Origin: Achromobacter xylosoxidans A8
Lineage (GTDB): Bacteria; Pseudomonadota; Gammaproteobacteria; Burkholderiales; Burkholderiaceae_B
Reading direction: 5' to 3'
Length of the DNA stretch: 64,000 nucleotides
NCBI RefSeq assembly: GCF_000165835.1
Contig: NC_014640.1
Location: 2,232,001-2,296,000, forward strand
Made by a program: the position numbers and the translations under genes. The notes beneath the pieces were generated by a model that was not told the origin of the DNA, searched no databases, and saw only the letters and a program-made list of their open reading frames with translations. Positions within the stretch are counted from its first letter, which is position 1. Each line of letters starts with the position of its first letter. This document shows, piece after piece, positions 8,397 to 23,843 of this stretch.

Positions 8397-9356
8397 ATGT
8401 CCCCATCCCTTTTGCGCAGCGAGCCCAGGCATTTCCTGGACTGCGCAAGCTGGCAGGAAAATGTCAGCGATACCTTCGTTCCCCTGGAAGTCTCCGCGGT
8501 GTTTCCGGCCCGTTTCCGCAACAGCGTGGCGGTGGACTCGCTGGGCTGGATGCAGGTTTGCGAAATGCGCAGCAGCGCCCAACGCGTACGCCGCAGCAAG
8601 CTGCTGGCCGATCGTTCCGAGACGCCAGGATACAAGGTGACGCTGCAGCTCGCGGGCCGCAGCGAAATCCGCCAGTCGGGACGCAGCGCCTTGCTGGTGC
8701 CGGGCGAATGGAGCATCTACGACACCACCCGGCCGTACGAGGTCGAAGTCGACGATGGCGCGCACTTCCTGGTGATGCAGGTGCCCGGCAAGCATTTCGA
8801 CGCCTGGCAGTCGTTCATGCAGAATGCCGTGGCGCGCAGCTTCAGTGCGCGCCAGGGTTGCGGGCGCATGGCGATGGATCTGCTGCGCGTAGCGCTGACC
8901 GAGCACGCGCACCTGTCCGAAAGCGCCTCGCGCGATGCCGCCAACGCGGTGCTGCAGATGATGGGGTTGGACATCAGCGAGCGGGCAGGGGGGCAAGCCG
9001 AACACGACCAGGCCGAACTGCGGCAGGCGCAATTGCGCCGGGTGCAGCAGCACATACTTGAAAACCTGCATGATCCGGCGCTGTCGCCGGCAGCCGCAGC
9101 GGCGGCCTTCCGGATGTCGCGCCGTTACCTCTACAACCTGTTCGCGCAGGCTTCCACGACTCCGGCCGACTTCATCCTCAGCGCGCGGCTGGAGCGTTGC
9201 CGCGATACGCTGCGCGACCCCGCCCAGGCGGCGCGGCCGATAGGCGACATCGCCTACAGATTCGGGTTCTCAGATGCGGCGCGTTTCAGCCACGCGTTCC
9301 GCAAGCGTTTCGGCGCGTCGCCGTCGGAGTACCGGCGCCATGGGCACACGGCTTGA
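8397..9356 (+). CDS. AraC-family regulator, FeaR-like
   Basis: Transcription factor of 319 residues. An N-terminal effector domain (about residues 1-190) of the AraC-binding-like type precedes a two-helix-turn-helix C-terminal domain (about residues 215-315) with the typical IGDIAYRFGFSDAARFSHAFR recognition segment. FeaR-type proteins activate genes for phenylethylamine and tyramine oxidation, which fits the adjacent enzymes. ATG 8397 was chosen because it starts the conserved domain; the frame is open further upstream through the cytochrome gene. It lies 131 bases after the cytochrome gene and ends exactly where convergent queH ends. The inducing amine is inferred. Confidence 0.85.
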   Translation: MSPSLLRSEPRHFLDCASWQENVSDTFVPLEVSAVFPARFRNSVAVDSLGWMQVCEMRSSAQRVRRSKLLADRSETPGYKVTLQLAGRSEIRQSGRSALLVPGEWSIYDTTRPYEVEVDDGAHFLVMQVPGKHFDAWQSFMQNAVARSFSARQGCGRMAMDLLRVALTEHAHLSESASRDAANAVLQMMGLDISERAGGQAEHDQAELRQAQLRRVQQHILENLHDPALSPAAAAAAFRMSRRYLYNLFAQASTTPADFILSARLERCRDTLRDPAQAARPIGDIAYRFGFSDAARFSHAFRKRFGASPSEYRRHGHTA

Positions 9357-10031
9357 TCAGAGCTGTTCCTCGTTGATCAGGTCTTCCTTGCCGTAGAACT
9401 TCACGCCGATGTGGATGCGTTCGCGGCCCTGCGAGCGGCGGTGGCGGTTGGTGTCGCGCAGCGAATAGACGCAGCCGCAGTATTCCTGCTGGTAGAAGTT
9501 CTCGCGCTTGCTGATTTCGATCATGCGGGCGGAACCGCCGCCCTTGCGCCAGTTGTAGGTCCAGTAGACCAGGTCGTCGTAGCGCGCCGCGGCGCGTTCG
9601 CCGCAGCCGTTGATCTGGTTCATGTCCTTCCAGCGCGAGATGCCCAGCGAGCTGGTGATGGTGTCGAAACCATGCTCGTGCGCGTAGAGCGCGGTGCGTT
9701 CGAAGCGCATGTCGAAGCAGGCCGTGCAGCGCTCGCCGCGTTCGGGGGCGTCTTCCATGCCCTTGACGCGGTCGAACCAGTTGTCCATGTCGTAGTCGGC
9801 GTCGATGAATTCGATGCCGTGCTGCTCGGCGAAGCGGATGTTCTCCTGCTTGCGGATTTCGTACTCTTTGACCGGATGGATGTTCGGGTTGTAGAAGTAG
9901 ATGGCGTAGTCGATGCCCGAGGCGGTCATCGCTTCCATGACTTCGCCGGAACAGGGCGCGCAGCAGGAGTGCATCAGCACTTTGCTGCGGCCGGCGGGCA
10001 GGTCGAGTTTGGGGCGCACGAGTTCAGACAT
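9357..10031 (-). CDS. queH: epoxyqueuosine reductase QueH (DUF208)
   Basis: Last-step enzyme of queuosine tRNA modification, reducing epoxyqueuosine to queuosine; non-orthologous to the cobalamin-dependent QueG. The 224-residue protein shows the family's metal and thiol motifs: SCCAPCSGE (Cys23, Cys24, Cys27), then CTACFDMR and a late CGCVYS, which bind an iron-sulfur cluster and a second metal. It is cytoplasmic. Its stop codon abuts the stop of the convergent AraC gene with no spacer. It lies 85 bases downstream of glnE on the same strand; that gap holds an 8-bp stem (AAATAAGG at 10046-10053 with CCTTATTT at 10063-10070). Confidence 0.92.
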   Translation of the reverse strand: MSELVRPKLDLPAGRSKVLMHSCCAPCSGEVMEAMTASGIDYAIYFYNPNIHPVKEYEIRKQENIRFAEQHGIEFIDADYDMDNWFDRVKGMEDAPERGERCTACFDMRFERTALYAHEHGFDTITSSLGISRWKDMNQINGCGERAAARYDDLVYWTYNWRKGGGSARMIEISKRENFYQQEYCGCVYSLRDTNRHRRSQGRERIHIGVKFYGKEDLINEEQL

Positions 10032-10116
10032 GGCTTGCGAGCTACAAATAAGGCGGAAAACTCCTTATTTTACGCTGAGTTGCCGCAAACCGGCGATGCT
10101 CCGTCCCCCAACGTGT

Positions 10117-12900
10117 TCAGCCCAGCACCGCCGTCCAGAGTTCGCGCACGGCGGCGCGTTCTTCCTGTAGCTGATCCTGCGGGACACGCGCCTTTTCCAC
10201 GCCCTGCAGGCGCATCTGGTGCTGGGCCCGGCGCAGCGTGCGGTAGGCGTCGCCGGCGCGGGCCGCCAGCTCAGGCGAAATCAGGCCCGCTTCGCCCGAC
10301 AGGCGCAGCAATGCGATATTGCCCAGGTTGCGCACCAGCACCGGGTGGGTGCCCGAGTGGCACAGCACCAGGTATTGCGTGACGAATTCCACGTCCACCA
10401 TGCCGCCGCGGTCATGCTTCAGGTCGAACAGCGGGCTGGTGTTGGGGTGGCCCGCGTTGATTTTCTCGCGCATCGCCAGCACTTCCTCGCGCAGCTTGGC
10501 GGCGTCGCGGGGCAGCACCAGCATGTCCTCGCGGATCTGTTCGAAACGAGCGCCGACGCTGGCGTCGCCCGAGGCGTAGCGGGCGCGGGTCAGCGCCTGG
10601 TGCTCCCAGGCCCAGGCGTGCTTGTGCTGATACTGCTCGAATGCTTCCACCGACACCGCCAGCAGGCCGGCGTCGCCGTCCGGCCGCAGGCGCAGGTCGA
10701 CTTCGTACAGCCGGCCGGAGGACGTCATGGTCGAGAGCCAGGAGGTCATGCGCCGGCCGAGCTTGGCGTAGACCTCGGCGGCGTCCTCGCGCGGGTCGTC
10801 GAACAGGAACACCAGGTCCAGGTCCGAGGCGTAGCCCAGTTCCTTGCCGCCCAGCTTGCCATAGGCGATGACGGCGAAGCGCGGCTCGGCGCCCTCGGCC
10901 TTGTTGACCAGCGGCCAGGTGCGGCGGATGGTCTCGGTCAGCAGCAGGTCGGCCAGCGCGGATAGCTGGTCAGCCAGTTTTTCCACGGTGAGTTCGCCTT
11001 CCAGATCCTGCGCCAGCAATTGGAAACTGGCCTGGCGCTGCATGTCGCGCATCAGGTTCATCTGGCGCTCGATGTCCGGGTCGCCGTCGGGCAGCCGGCA
11101 AGCGTCCAGGTCCGCGCTCAGCTGGCGCGCGATCTGGGCGAAGTCCAGCGGCTCGAACAGGGTGCGCCAGTCGATCAGGCTGTCCAGCAGCAAGGGGTGC
11201 TGGGTCAGGTATTGCGCGGCCCAGGGGCTGGCGGCGACCATGCGCGCCACGCGCGCCAGGGTGTCGGGGTACTCGGCCAGCAGCGCCAGGTAGGCGCTGC
11301 GCTGAGCGATCTTTTCGATCAGGTCAAACAGGCGCACCGTGGCCTGCAGCGGCGCCGGAGTTCGCAGGGCGGCGCGTAGCGCGGCCGGTAGCAAGGCGTC
11401 CATGCGCTTGCGGCTGCTCTCGGGCAGGCTGCGCACGCGGTGGCTGCCCAGCAGCGTTTCGGTACGGCGCAACAGGTCTTGCGCGTCGTCGCCGAAGGCC
11501 TGGCTGATCTGTTCGGCCAGTTCGCAGCTGCTATCGGGTTCGTCCGGGCCGGACCCGGGGTCGGCGGTGCCGGGTGCGGGCGCCGGCACTTCGGCGTCGC
11601 CCATGCCCACCAGGCGGAACACGTTGCGGAAGGTTTGCGAGACGAATTGCCGGTGCCCGGCCAGCGTGCTTTCGAAGTCCTCGGGGCTCATGCCCAGGGC
11701 CGCGGCCAGGGCGCCGCGCAGCTCGGGGTCGCCCGGCAGCAGATGGGTCTGGGCATCCTCGCGGTATTGCAGGGCATGCTCGGTGCGGCGCAGGTAGCGG
11801 TAGGCCTCTTCGAGCCGGCGCGCGTCGTCCTCGGGCACCAGGCCGGCGGCGCTTTCCGCATGCAGCGCTTCCAGCAGGCCGCGCTTTTGCAGCGCGGGCA
11901 TGCGGCCGCCGCGGATCAGTTGCGCCAACTGCACCACGAATTCGATTTCGCGGATGCCGCCATCGCCCAGCTTGATATTGTTGGCGCTGTCGATGCCGTT
12001 GCGCGCGCTGGCGCGCCGCTGCCAGTCCTGGCGGATGCGTTCGCGCAGGGCGCGCAGGGCCGAGAGCGCGTCGAAGTCGAAATACTTGCGGTAGACGAAG
12101 GGCACGCGCAGGCTTTCCAGCTGGCGCGCCTGGGCGGCGCTGTCGCTGCCTTCGAAGGCCTGGGCCGGTATCAGGCGCGCCTTGAGCCAGGCGTAGCGCT
12201 CCCATTCGCGGCCCTGGCCGATCAGGTAATGCTCCAGCGCATCCAGGCTCCAGGCCAGGGGACCGGCGTCGCCGTCGGGGCGCAGCCGCAGGTCGGTGCG
12301 GAACACCTGGCCGTTGGCGTCCACTTCCGACAGCACGGGCATCATGCGCCGGGTCAGGCGGCCGTAGAACTCGTGATGGCTGATGCGGCGCGGGCCGTCG
12401 GTTTCGCCTTCTTCGCCGTACAGCATGATCAGGTCGATGTCGGACGAGACATTCAGTTCGCAGCCGCCCAGCTTGCCCATGCCCACGATCAGCATTTCCT
12501 GCGGCTTGCCGGTAGCCGGATCCCGCGGCACGCCATGCACCGCGGCGAGATCCGCCGCCACGCTGCGATAGGCCGCGGCCACGGCGGTGTCGGCCAGCGC
12601 GGTCATGGCGCCGACGACTTCCTCCAGATCGGCCTGGCCGGTCAGGTCGCGCACGATGAGCGTGTTGAAGACCCGCTCGCGCAGCTTGCGCAGCGCCATG
12701 CGGCAGACATCGACCGGCAGCGCGCCGCCTGCCTGCGGTCCGGCCAACTCGGCTTGCCAGCGCGCGATCTGCGCGGGCGTCACGGGTTCGCGCACGGCAT
12801 CGTCCAGCCAGGCGGCCAGATCCGGGTGGGCATCCAGTCGGCGGCGCAGATGGCCAGACCAGGCGAGGGCGGGGGCAAGTGTGGGGGCGGGCGTGGACAT
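10117..12900 (-). CDS. glnE: glutamine synthetase adenylyltransferase/deadenylase
   Basis: Bifunctional cytoplasmic enzyme, 927 residues (E. coli GlnE about 946), that adenylylates glutamine synthetase when nitrogen is plentiful and removes AMP when it is scarce, under control of PII. Two nucleotidyltransferase domains are seen: the N-terminal one with [11 protein letters not shown] and SDIDLIML, the C-terminal one with [11 protein letters not shown] and SDLDLVFLF, each followed by an [10 protein letters not shown] segment. The frame is open 45 codons further upstream into the divergent promoter; ATG 12900 was preferred because it begins a plausible N-terminus. It is divergent from yhdP, with 82 bases between the starts. 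Confidence 0.95.
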   Translation of the reverse strand: MSTPAPTLAPALAWSGHLRRRLDAHPDLAAWLDDAVREPVTPAQIARWQAELAGPQAGGALPVDVCRMALRKLRERVFNTLIVRDLTGQADLEEVVGAMTALADTAVAAAYRSVAADLAAVHGVPRDPATGKPQEMLIVGMGKLGGCELNVSSDIDLIMLYGEEGETDGPRRISHHEFYGRLTRRMMPVLSEVDANGQVFRTDLRLRPDGDAGPLAWSLDALEHYLIGQGREWERYAWLKARLIPAQAFEGSDSAAQARQLESLRVPFVYRKYFDFDALSALRALRERIRQDWQRRASARNGIDSANNIKLGDGGIREIEFVVQLAQLIRGGRMPALQKRGLLEALHAESAAGLVPEDDARRLEEAYRYLRRTEHALQYREDAQTHLLPGDPELRGALAAALGMSPEDFESTLAGHRQFVSQTFRNVFRLVGMGDAEVPAPAPGTADPGSGPDEPDSSCELAEQISQAFGDDAQDLLRRTETLLGSHRVRSLPESSRKRMDALLPAALRAALRTPAPLQATVRLFDLIEKIAQRSAYLALLAEYPDTLARVARMVAASPWAAQYLTQHPLLLDSLIDWRTLFEPLDFAQIARQLSADLDACRLPDGDPDIERQMNLMRDMQRQASFQLLAQDLEGELTVEKLADQLSALADLLLTETIRRTWPLVNKAEGAEPRFAVIAYGKLGGKELGYASDLDLVFLFDDPREDAAEVYAKLGRRMTSWLSTMTSSGRLYEVDLRLRPDGDAGLLAVSVEAFEQYQHKHAWAWEHQALTRARYASGDASVGARFEQIREDMLVLPRDAAKLREEVLAMREKINAGHPNTSPLFDLKHDRGGMVDVEFVTQYLVLCHSGTHPVLVRNLGNIALLRLSGEAGLISPELAARAGDAYRTLRRAQHQMRLQGVEKARVPQDQLQEERAAVRELWTAVLG

Positions 12901-12982
12901 GGCGAAAGGGGCGGCAGAATAGGCGCGTTTCAGGTATAAGTGGGGACGATACCGCAAGACATATTTTCCTGCCCACCGATCC

Positions 12983-15900
12983 GTGTCTGTTTCAAAAAAA
13001 GTGCTCTGCTGGGTTTTCTGGGCCGTGCTGACCATCTATGGCGTCGTGGCCCTCGGACTGCTGGGCGTCCGTTATTGGGTCCTGCCGCGCGTGGACCAAT
13101 GGCGTCCCCAGATCGAAGCCTACGCCAGCCAGGCGCTGGGCTCCCGCGTGACCATCGGCTCCATCCAGGCGAACTGGCATGGCCTGAATCCCAAACTCGA
13201 CCTTACCTCCGTCCAAGTCTACGACGACGAGGTCGATCCCGTGCTGTCCTTGCCCTCGGTGTCGGCGGTGCTCGCCTGGCGCAGCATTTTGACTTTGTCG
13301 CCCAAGCTGCTGCGGTTGCAGGTCGAACGGCCTGAGCTCACCTTGCGGCGCGATCCGGCCAATCACTTATGGGTGGCGGGCCAGGACATCGACTTGAATG
13401 CCAGCGACCAGCGTTCGGACCTGGACCATCCGGCCCTGCGCTGGCTGAGCGCGCAGCGCGAGCTGCGGATCCGCGGTGCCACCATACGCTGGCAGGACGA
13501 ATTGCGCGGGGCGCCGGAGTTGACGCTTACCAGCGTCGATCTACTGGCGCGCAACGGCAGCCTGTCGCACCGCTTCGTGCTCAAGGCCGCGGCGGATGGG
13601 GCGCTGGCTCGCAACGTGGAGCTGCGCGGCGAATTCAACCGCAGCCTGTTCACCGTGAACGCGGCCAATCCCGGCAACTGGGGCGGTCAGCTATATGCTC
13701 AGCTGGACGACGTGGAGCCGCTGGCATGGCAGCCGTGGTTCGAGGTTCCGGCAGTGGCGGGCCGCTTGAGCGGTCGTGCATGGCTGCAGCTGGAACGCGG
13801 CAAGTTTACCGATCTGACCGCGGACGCCGCGGCGCGCGGCCTGCAATGGACGGCGACGCCGCAAGGCGCGCAAGCCCCTGGCTTCAAGGCTGGTTACGCC
13901 CAGGTCCGTATCCAGGGCTTGCCGGGCGACTTCATTCAATTGGACGGCGTGCCCCTGGCGCGCAGCCCCGGGGCTCCCGCGGTGTCGGTCAGCGGCAAGG
14001 CCGAGCAACTGGGCGTGCACTTGCCGGGCATCTTCGAGCAGCCCACGCTGGCGGCGCGTGAAGTGGCGCTGGACGCCAGCGTGAAGGGACCGGACGCCGA
14101 GCACTGGTTCGTGGACGTCGGCCAGCTGCAACTGGTCAACGATGACATCGACCTGCGCTTGCAAGGGCAATGGCGGCGCGAGGGCAAGACCGCGGCGGGC
14201 AGCGTCGACATGCGCGGCGTGATGGCGCGCGGCTCCATGTCCGCCATCCATCGCTACCTGCCCTTGGAGGTCAACGCCGATGCCCGCGAATGGCTGGCCA
14301 TCGGCTTGCCTGCCGGCGAAATGCAGTCCGCGTCCATCACGCTCAAGGGCGATCTCGATGACTTCCCCTATGCCAATCCGGCGTCCCAGGGCGAATTCGT
14401 GATTGCCGGCGCGTTCAGCGGGGCCAAGGTCGATTACGCGCCCGCGCACGAACGCCGCAAGGGCTGGCCGATGCTGGAAAACCTGTCTGGCAATTTCCGC
14501 ATCGACAAGGTCAGCCTGACCTTGGACAGCCCCGGCGGTGCGACCGCCCAGACGGGGCCGGGACAGACCGTGACGTTGGGGGCAGTTTCCGCCACCATTC
14601 CCAATATGGAGGAAAACTCCGAATTGCTGCTCACTGGCGAGACTGCCGGCACGGTGCCGGCGTATCTGGCGCTGGCGGCCAATTCGCCCTTGGGCGGATT
14701 GCTGGATGGGGCCCTCGAAGAGGCGCGCGGAACCGGCGACTGGCGGGTGGGGCTCAAGCTCAAGGTGCCCTTGCTGAATACCGATGACACCCAGGTCCAG
14801 GGAAACATCCTGTTCGCGGGCAACACGTTCACCTTCATGCCCGAAATGCCCCTGCTCAGCCAGATGCACGGCGACCTGGCGTTTTCGGAGAAGGGCGTGG
14901 AAGCCAAGGAACTGCGGGCCCAATTCCTGGGCGGCCCGGCGCGGATCTACGGGCGCCTGGCCCAGAGCACGGACGCGCTGCGCTTCGAGGGTACGTTGGC
15001 CGGGCCGGCGCTGACCCAATTGAGCAACACGCCGTCCATGGCGCGGTTTTCGGGCAAGGCCGCTTATAAGGGCAAGGTGGGCTATCAGCGCGGCGGCGCG
15101 GTGGACATCTCCGTCGAATCCGACCTGGTGGGCATGGCCATCGACATGCCCGCTCCAGTGGGCAAGCCGGCCCAGGCTTCCCAGTTGCTGAAGGTGCAAT
15201 GGTCGCCCGCGCAAGACCGCGGGGCGCAGAACCGGCGCTGGCTTACCGCCAGCCTGGGCGATGCCGTCAACGCCCTGTTCGAACGGGCGCCGTCAGAAGG
15301 AACGCCATCCTATTTCGCGCGTGGCGCGCTGGGCATCAACCGTCCGGCAAGCCTGCCGGAACGCGGCTTCAGCCTGAACGCCAGCCTGCCCGAACTGGAC
15401 ATGGACGCCTGGGAAAAGGTGTCCGATGGCTTCAGCGCTCCTGCCGGCAAGGGCAAGGCGGCGCCCAAGCCCATGCTGCCCGCGGCCGAGCGCATCAGCC
15501 TGGCGGCCGGTGTCCTGCGCACGGGCGGCTTTACCCTGAACGACCTGACGCTGTACGCGACCCGGCCGGGGCCGGCGCAGTGGCGCGTGGACCTGCAATC
15601 CAAGCAGGCCACGGGTTCGCTGGAATGGCGCGAGGCTTCCGGCGCCATCGCCGGCCAGATCACCGCCCGCCTGAAGCACCTGTCGCTGGGCGGCGAGGGC
15701 GACAGCAACAAGGCGGACGAGGCGTTGTCCTCTGGCAACGACCTGTCCGACATCCCGGCGATCGATCTGCAAGCCAAGGAGTTCCTGCTGTACGGCAAGA
15801 ATGTGGGCGAACTCCAGGTGCAGGGCACGAATCTTGAACGCGGCCGCCAATGGCGCCTGGACAAGCTGTCCATCGTCAATGACGCGGCCTCGCTCAACGC

Positions 15901-16645
15901 CACCGGCAATTGGGGACTGGAAGGCCAGAGCCGCGGCCTGACCGTGGACGCCTCGGTCAAGTTCGAAGACGTGGGCAAGTTCCTGGACCGCATCGGTTTC
16001 GAGAAGGTGGTGTCGGGCGGCAAGGGCACGATGCAGGGCAAGGCTACCTGGCGCAATCTGCCGTGGACCCACAAGATCGAGGATCTGACCGGCGAGGTCG
16101 ACGTCAGCCTGGACAAGGGCCGCTTCATGCACGTGAACTCGCGCACCGCGCGCCTGCTGGAGCTGTTGTCCCTGCAATCGCTGCAGCGGCTGGCGCGGCT
16201 GGACGTGAACCCCACCAATCTGCTGCGCGACGGGTTCCCTTTTGACACCATCCGCGGCAAGGTCAAGCTGGCCGATGGCACGGCCTCGACCGAGGGCTAC
16301 AAGATCAACGGTCCCGTTGCCGCGATCGTGCTGGCGGGTGGCGTCAACATCATCCGCGAGCGCTGGGACATGAAGGCCCTGGTGATTCCCAACCTGGACG
16401 CCAGCGGCGCGGCCATGGTCACGGCGCTGGCGGTCAATCCGTTGATCGGACTGGGGGCCTTCGTGACGCAATGGCTGCTGAAGCAGCCGCTGGCGCGGGC
16501 CATGACCATGGAATACGCCGTCACCGGCAGTTGGGACGATCCCAAGATCGACCCGATAGACGCGTCGGGCAAGCCGACGGGCGCCAAGCACACCCCGCGA
16601 CCCGCTCCGCAGCCCGGCACGCTGGAGGAGTTCATGGGCAATTGA
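12983..16645 (+). CDS. yhdP: YhdP-family AsmA-like envelope protein
   Basis: Very large protein of 1220 residues anchored by one N-terminal helix (about residues 8-32), with the remainder predicted to lie in the periplasm as a long beta-rich AsmA-like bridge. The family (YhdP, DUF3971/TIGR02099) carries phospholipid between the inner and outer membranes. The C-terminus has the conserved AsmA-like segment followed by an amphipathic region ([20 protein letters not shown]). The start is GTG at 12983; no good Shine-Dalgarno is seen, so a different start is possible. It is divergent from glnE and convergent with rho, sharing a long terminator hairpin with it. Confidence 0.9.
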   Translation: MSVSKKVLCWVFWAVLTIYGVVALGLLGVRYWVLPRVDQWRPQIEAYASQALGSRVTIGSIQANWHGLNPKLDLTSVQVYDDEVDPVLSLPSVSAVLAWRSILTLSPKLLRLQVERPELTLRRDPANHLWVAGQDIDLNASDQRSDLDHPALRWLSAQRELRIRGATIRWQDELRGAPELTLTSVDLLARNGSLSHRFVLKAAADGALARNVELRGEFNRSLFTVNAANPGNWGGQLYAQLDDVEPLAWQPWFEVPAVAGRLSGRAWLQLERGKFTDLTADAAARGLQWTATPQGAQAPGFKAGYAQVRIQGLPGDFIQLDGVPLARSPGAPAVSVSGKAEQLGVHLPGIFEQPTLAAREVALDASVKGPDAEHWFVDVGQLQLVNDDIDLRLQGQWRREGKTAAGSVDMRGVMARGSMSAIHRYLPLEVNADAREWLAIGLPAGEMQSASITLKGDLDDFPYANPASQGEFVIAGAFSGAKVDYAPAHERRKGWPMLENLSGNFRIDKVSLTLDSPGGATAQTGPGQTVTLGAVSATIPNMEENSELLLTGETAGTVPAYLALAANSPLGGLLDGALEEARGTGDWRVGLKLKVPLLNTDDTQVQGNILFAGNTFTFMPEMPLLSQMHGDLAFSEKGVEAKELRAQFLGGPARIYGRLAQSTDALRFEGTLAGPALTQLSNTPSMARFSGKAAYKGKVGYQRGGAVDISVESDLVGMAIDMPAPVGKPAQASQLLKVQWSPAQDRGAQNRRWLTASLGDAVNALFERAPSEGTPSYFARGALGINRPASLPERGFSLNASLPELDMDAWEKVSDGFSAPAGKGKAAPKPMLPAAERISLAAGVLRTGGFTLNDLTLYATRPGPAQWRVDLQSKQATGSLEWREASGAIAGQITARLKHLSLGGEGDSNKADEALSSGNDLSDIPAIDLQAKEFLLYGKNVGELQVQGTNLERGRQWRLDKLSIVNDAASLNATGNWGLEGQSRGLTVDASVKFEDVGKFLDRIGFEKVVSGGKGTMQGKATWRNLPWTHKIEDLTGEVDVSLDKGRFMHVNSRTARLLELLSLQSLQRLARLDVNPTNLLRDGFPFDTIRGKVKLADGTASTEGYKINGPVAAIVLAGGVNIIRERWDMKALVIPNLDASGAAMVTALAVNPLIGLGAFVTQWLLKQPLARAMTMEYAVTGSWDDPKIDPIDASGKPTGAKHTPRPAPQPGTLEEFMGN

Positions 16646-16671
16646 GCCGCGCAGGCAGCGGTCGGGTCGGC

Positions 16672-16722
16672 CCCATGAAAAACGCTCGCGCGACGACGCG
16701 CGTCCGAGGCGTTTTTCATGGG
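16672..16722. terminator. bidirectional terminator between yhdP and rho
   Basis: CCCATGAAAAACGC (16672-16685) is perfectly complementary to GCGTTTTTCATGGG (16709-16722). The A run before and T run after the GC-rich inner part serve both strands, ending yhdP rightward and rho leftward. Confidence 0.78.
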
Positions 16723-16760
16723 CGGGTCCGCGGCGCAGGCGCCATGGACCGCGGCGCCGT

Positions 16761-18020
16761 TTACTTCTTCTTCATCATGTCGAAGAATTCGGCGTTGGTC
16801 TTGGTGGCGCGCATCTTGTCCAGGATGAATTCCATGGACTGGACTTCGTCCATGTCGTGGATGAACTTGCGCAGCACCCAGACCTTCTGCAGCAGGTCCG
16901 GCGCGATCAGCAGTTCTTCGCGGCGGGTGCCGGACTTGTTCAGGTTGATCGACGGGTAGACGCGCTTTTCAGCCAGGCGGCGCTCGAGGTGGACTTCGGA
17001 GTTGCCGGTGCCCTTGAATTCTTCATAGATGACTTCATCCATGCGGCTGCCGGTTTCGATCAGCGCGGTGCCCAGGATGGTCAGCGAGCCGCCTTCTTCC
17101 AGGTTGCGGGCGGCGCCGAAGAAGCGCTTGGGGCGTTGCAGCGCGTTGGCGTCCACGCCGCCGGTCAGCACCTTGCCGGAAGCCGGCACCACGGTGTTGT
17201 AGGCGCGGGCCAGACGGGTGATCGAGTCCAGCAGGATCACGACGTCCTTCTTCATTTCGACCAGGCGCTTGGCCTTTTCGATGACCATTTCCGCGACCTG
17301 CACGTGGCGGGTGGCGGGTTCGTCGAAGGTCGAGGCCACCACTTCGCCGCGCACCGTGCGCTGCATTTCGGTCACTTCCTCGGGACGCTCGTCCACCAGC
17401 AGGACGATCATGACCGCGTCGGGGTAGTTGGTGGTGATGGCGTGCGCGATGTGCTGCATCATCACCGTCTTGCCGGACTTGGGGCTGGCGACGATCAGGC
17501 CGCGCTGGCCCATGCCGATGGGGGCGAAGACGTCAAGAATGCGGCCCGTGAGGTTTTCCTCGCTCTTGATGTCGCGTTCCAGGCGCATGGTCCGGTTCGG
17601 ATGCAGCGGCGTCAGGTTTTCGAACATGATGCGATGCTTGATCGCTTCAGGCGCCACGCCGTTGACCTTGTCGACCTTGACCAGGGCGAAATAGCGCTCG
17701 CCATCCTTGGGCGTGCGCACTTCGCCTTCGATCGAGTCGCCGGTGTGCAGGTTGAAGCGGCGGATCTGCGAGGGCGAGATGTAGATATCGTCCGTGCTGG
17801 CCAGATACGAGGTCTCGGGCGAGCGCAGGAAGCCGAAGCCGTCGGGTAGGACTTCGAGGACGCCGTCGCCGAAGATCTGCTCGCCTTGCTTGGCGCGCCG
17901 TTTCATGATGGCGAACATCAGTTCCTGCTTGCGCAGGCGGTTGGCGTTCTCGATTTCCAGGCCGGCGGCCATTTCCAGCAGCTGCGAGACGTGCAGCGCC
18001 TTCAGTTCGTTGAGGTGCAT
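16761..18020 (-). CDS. rho: transcription termination factor Rho
   Basis: Hexameric RNA helicase of 419 residues that terminates untranslated transcripts. The N-terminal domain (residues 1-45), the cold-shock-like RNA-binding domain (about 50-120, containing GFGFLRS) and the ATPase with Walker A ASPKSGKT and Walker [10 protein letters not shown] are all present. Rho proteins usually have an alanine or proline-rich P-loop such as APPKAGKT; here it reads ASPKSGKT, a modest change. ATG 18020 was chosen because MHLNELK is the standard Rho N-terminus; the frame extends 20 codons upstream without support. It lies downstream of trxA on the same strand, a common betaproteobacterial arrangement. Confidence 0.97.
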   Translation of the reverse strand: MHLNELKALHVSQLLEMAAGLEIENANRLRKQELMFAIMKRRAKQGEQIFGDGVLEVLPDGFGFLRSPETSYLASTDDIYISPSQIRRFNLHTGDSIEGEVRTPKDGERYFALVKVDKVNGVAPEAIKHRIMFENLTPLHPNRTMRLERDIKSEENLTGRILDVFAPIGMGQRGLIVASPKSGKTVMMQHIAHAITTNYPDAVMIVLLVDERPEEVTEMQRTVRGEVVASTFDEPATRHVQVAEMVIEKAKRLVEMKKDVVILLDSITRLARAYNTVVPASGKVLTGGVDANALQRPKRFFGAARNLEEGGSLTILGTALIETGSRMDEVIYEEFKGTGNSEVHLERRLAEKRVYPSINLNKSGTRREELLIAPDLLQKVWVLRKFIHDMDEVQSMEFILDKMRATKTNAEFFDMMKKK

Positions 18021-18096
18021 CGCGGTGGGATTTTGGGGGAGAGTGAAGGAGAGTTCTGGCGGCGCGCCACGGACGGGCACACGCGGTATTGAATGA

Positions 18097-18117
18097 GCGC
18101 CGCCCCGAGGGCGGCGC
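18097..18117 (-). terminator. possible terminator after trxA
   Basis: GCGCCGCCC (18097-18105) pairs with GGGCGGCGC (18109-18117) around a 3-base loop. On the minus strand it is followed only by TCATTC, so it may attenuate rather than end transcription into rho. Confidence 0.42.
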
Positions 18118-18137
18118 CTTCGTTCACGGCACGCGAC

Positions 18138-18464
18138 TTACAGCGCGCCGTCCAGGAATGCGGTCAGTTGCGACTTCGACAGCGCGCCAACTTTGGTGGC
18201 GGCGGCTTGGCCGTCTTTAAAGAGCATAAGGGTAGGAATGCCGCGGATGCCGTACTTGGTGGCGGTGCCCTGGTTTTCGTCGACGTTCAGCTTGGCGATC
18301 GTCAGGCGGCCGGCGTACTCCGTGGCGACTTCTTCCAGGATCGGGGCAATCATCTTGCACGGGCCACACCAGGCAGCCCAGTAGTCCACCAGCACCGGCT
18401 GGCCGGATTTCAACACATCGGCATCGAAGCTGGCGTCACTGACGTTCTTGATTTGGTCGCTCAT
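18138..18464 (-). CDS. trxA: thioredoxin 1
   Basis: Cytoplasmic dithiol reductant of 108 residues, the standard length. The active site WCGPC (Cys33, Cys36) and the cis-proline in RGIPTLMLF are intact. It is reduced by thioredoxin reductase and serves ribonucleotide reductase, methionine sulfoxide reductases and others. It is divergent from parE across a 326-base intergenic region with repeated AT-rich elements, and it precedes rho, with which it may be partly co-transcribed. No anomaly was seen. Confidence 0.97.
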   Translation of the reverse strand: MSDQIKNVSDASFDADVLKSGQPVLVDYWAAWCGPCKMIAPILEEVATEYAGRLTIAKLNVDENQGTATKYGIRGIPTLMLFKDGQAAATKVGALSKSQLTAFLDGAL

Positions 18465-18790
18465 GATGGTGATTCTCGGTTCGGCAGCAAAAGGCGCGTA
18501 AAAAGGGACGCGCCTCGCCGTTGTTCTTGTTTGTGGATGGGCTCAAGCATACCACTGTCAATAACAACAGGCATACCACTGTTAATAACAACAGGAGTTG
18601 CTGGATTTGTGTAGGATGTTGCGGCGCAGTTGTCGCGATCCGGGCCGTGTGGCCCCGATGCGCTGGCTGTGACTGTCATCATCCTACCGAATTCGGAGCT
18701 GCTCAGGTCGTGCTCATCCCACTGGGAGCCGCGCAGAATCTAGGCTTATCCGTAAAATGTCGGTTTTTTTCCACAGATGTTGGGGATAAC
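18465..18790. other. intergenic region between trxA and parE
   Basis: No gene is credible here. It holds a 24-bp tandem repeat (18548-18595) and, just before the parE start, three near-matches to the DnaA box TTATCCACA: TTATCCGTA (18746-18754), TTTTCCACA (18767-18775) and, on the minus strand, TTATCCCCA (18789-18781). A TAAAAT box at 18753-18758 could be a parE -10, without a clear -35. Confidence 0.6.
18548..18595. repeat. two tandem copies of a 24-bp unit
   Basis: Unit 1 (18548-18571) and unit 2 (18572-18595) differ at one base (GTCAATAAC versus GTTAATAAC). Each contains an inverted repeat of the form CTGTY-N6-AACAG, perfect in unit 2, so the pair may be two adjacent protein-binding sites. 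They lie between the starts of trxA and parE. Confidence 0.9.
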
Positions 18791-20751
<1,961 letters not shown>

Positions 20752-20752
<1 letters not shown>

Positions 20753-21357
20753 TGGCCGCGTCCGCGCCCGGGCAAGCCCGTATGGATGTCGAGATGACGG
20801 CCGACGACTACGCCGACTTCGCCGCTTACGTGTACAAGCGGCCGGAGCTGCGCCGCCGCCGCTATCGCTCCCATCTGCGTTTCGCGGTCCTGATGATCGT
20901 GGCCCTACTGGCCTACCTGATCTGGCAGACCTGGGACGGCAATACGCCGAACTGGGGGCGGATCCTGCCCGTGTACTTCCAGGGGTTGGCGGTGGGCCTG
21001 GGCATCCTCATGCTCCTGGCTCTGGCCTACGAGTACATCCTGCCGGCGCTGGTCAGGATGAACACGCGCCGCATGCTGAAAAGGCAGCCCGACGAGTTGT
21101 TCCTGGGCCGCCATCAGCTGGATTTCGGCGCCGACGGCATCACGGACACCACTTCTACTGCCTCCGGACGCATGGACTGGTCCGATGTGCGGCGCGTCGA
21201 GGAAACCCCGCAACATCTCTATGTCATTCTCGGCACCTTGCAAGGCGTGATCATCCCCAAGCGCGGGCAGGACGCCGCCACGCTGGATGCGGTGCGGACC
21301 CAGTTGCGCGCGCATGTCGCCGATACGCAGCTGATGTCGTCCGCGCAGGCGCTTTGA
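20752..21357 (+). CDS. YcxB-like membrane protein of unknown function
   Basis: Protein of 201 residues with two hydrophobic helices (about residues 40-60 and 70-95) and a C-terminal soluble domain resembling the YcxB-like family (residues about 115-185, with a WSDVRRVEETPQHLYVIL stretch). Its function is unknown. The start codon overlaps the parE stop (TGATG), so it is probably translated by coupling to parE, and parC starts 35 bases after it. It therefore sits inside the topoisomerase IV operon, but nothing in the sequence ties it to topology. The family match is from memory of the pattern. Confidence 0.7.
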
Positions 21358-21392
21358 CGCCGTTTCGATGAAATTGTCTACCTGAATACATC

Positions 21393-23729
<2,337 letters not shown>

Positions 23730-23752
23730 GCCCCGGCGGGCAGGCAAGAATG

Positions 23753-23778
23753 CGGCGGGCTTCGGCCCGCCGTTTTTT
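23753..23778 (+). terminator. rho-independent terminator after parC
   Basis: CGGCGGGC (23753-23760), a TTCG tetraloop and GCCCGCCG (23765-23772) are followed by six T (23773-23778). Confidence 0.9.
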
Positions 23779-23784
23779 CGCCTG

Positions 23785-23834
23785 TTGACCAGCGGCGAGA
23801 TCCCGGTATTTAATAGATAGACTATTCAGTCTAT
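23785..23834 (+). promoter_or_regulatory. promoter and operator of the TetR/DUF418 pair
   Basis: TTGACC (23785-23790) and TTTAAT (23809-23814) are 18 bases apart. Just downstream lies a perfect 7-bp inverted repeat, ATAGACT (23817-23823) and AGTCTAT (23828-23834), with a 4-base spacer. It sits where a bound TetR-type repressor would block transcription of its own gene at 23844. Confidence 0.65.
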
Positions 23835-23843
23835 TAATTAAAG

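Noticed and set aside
10117..12900. Large open frames opposite glnE on the plus strand
   Set aside because: glnE is continuous with both catalytic domains intact; the opposite frames are Ala/Gly/Gln-rich shadows.
18521..18790. Upstream extension of parE from 18521
   Set aside because: It would translate the tandem repeat and the DnaA-box-like region into Cys-rich sequence unlike any ParE; the conserved N-terminus begins at 18791.
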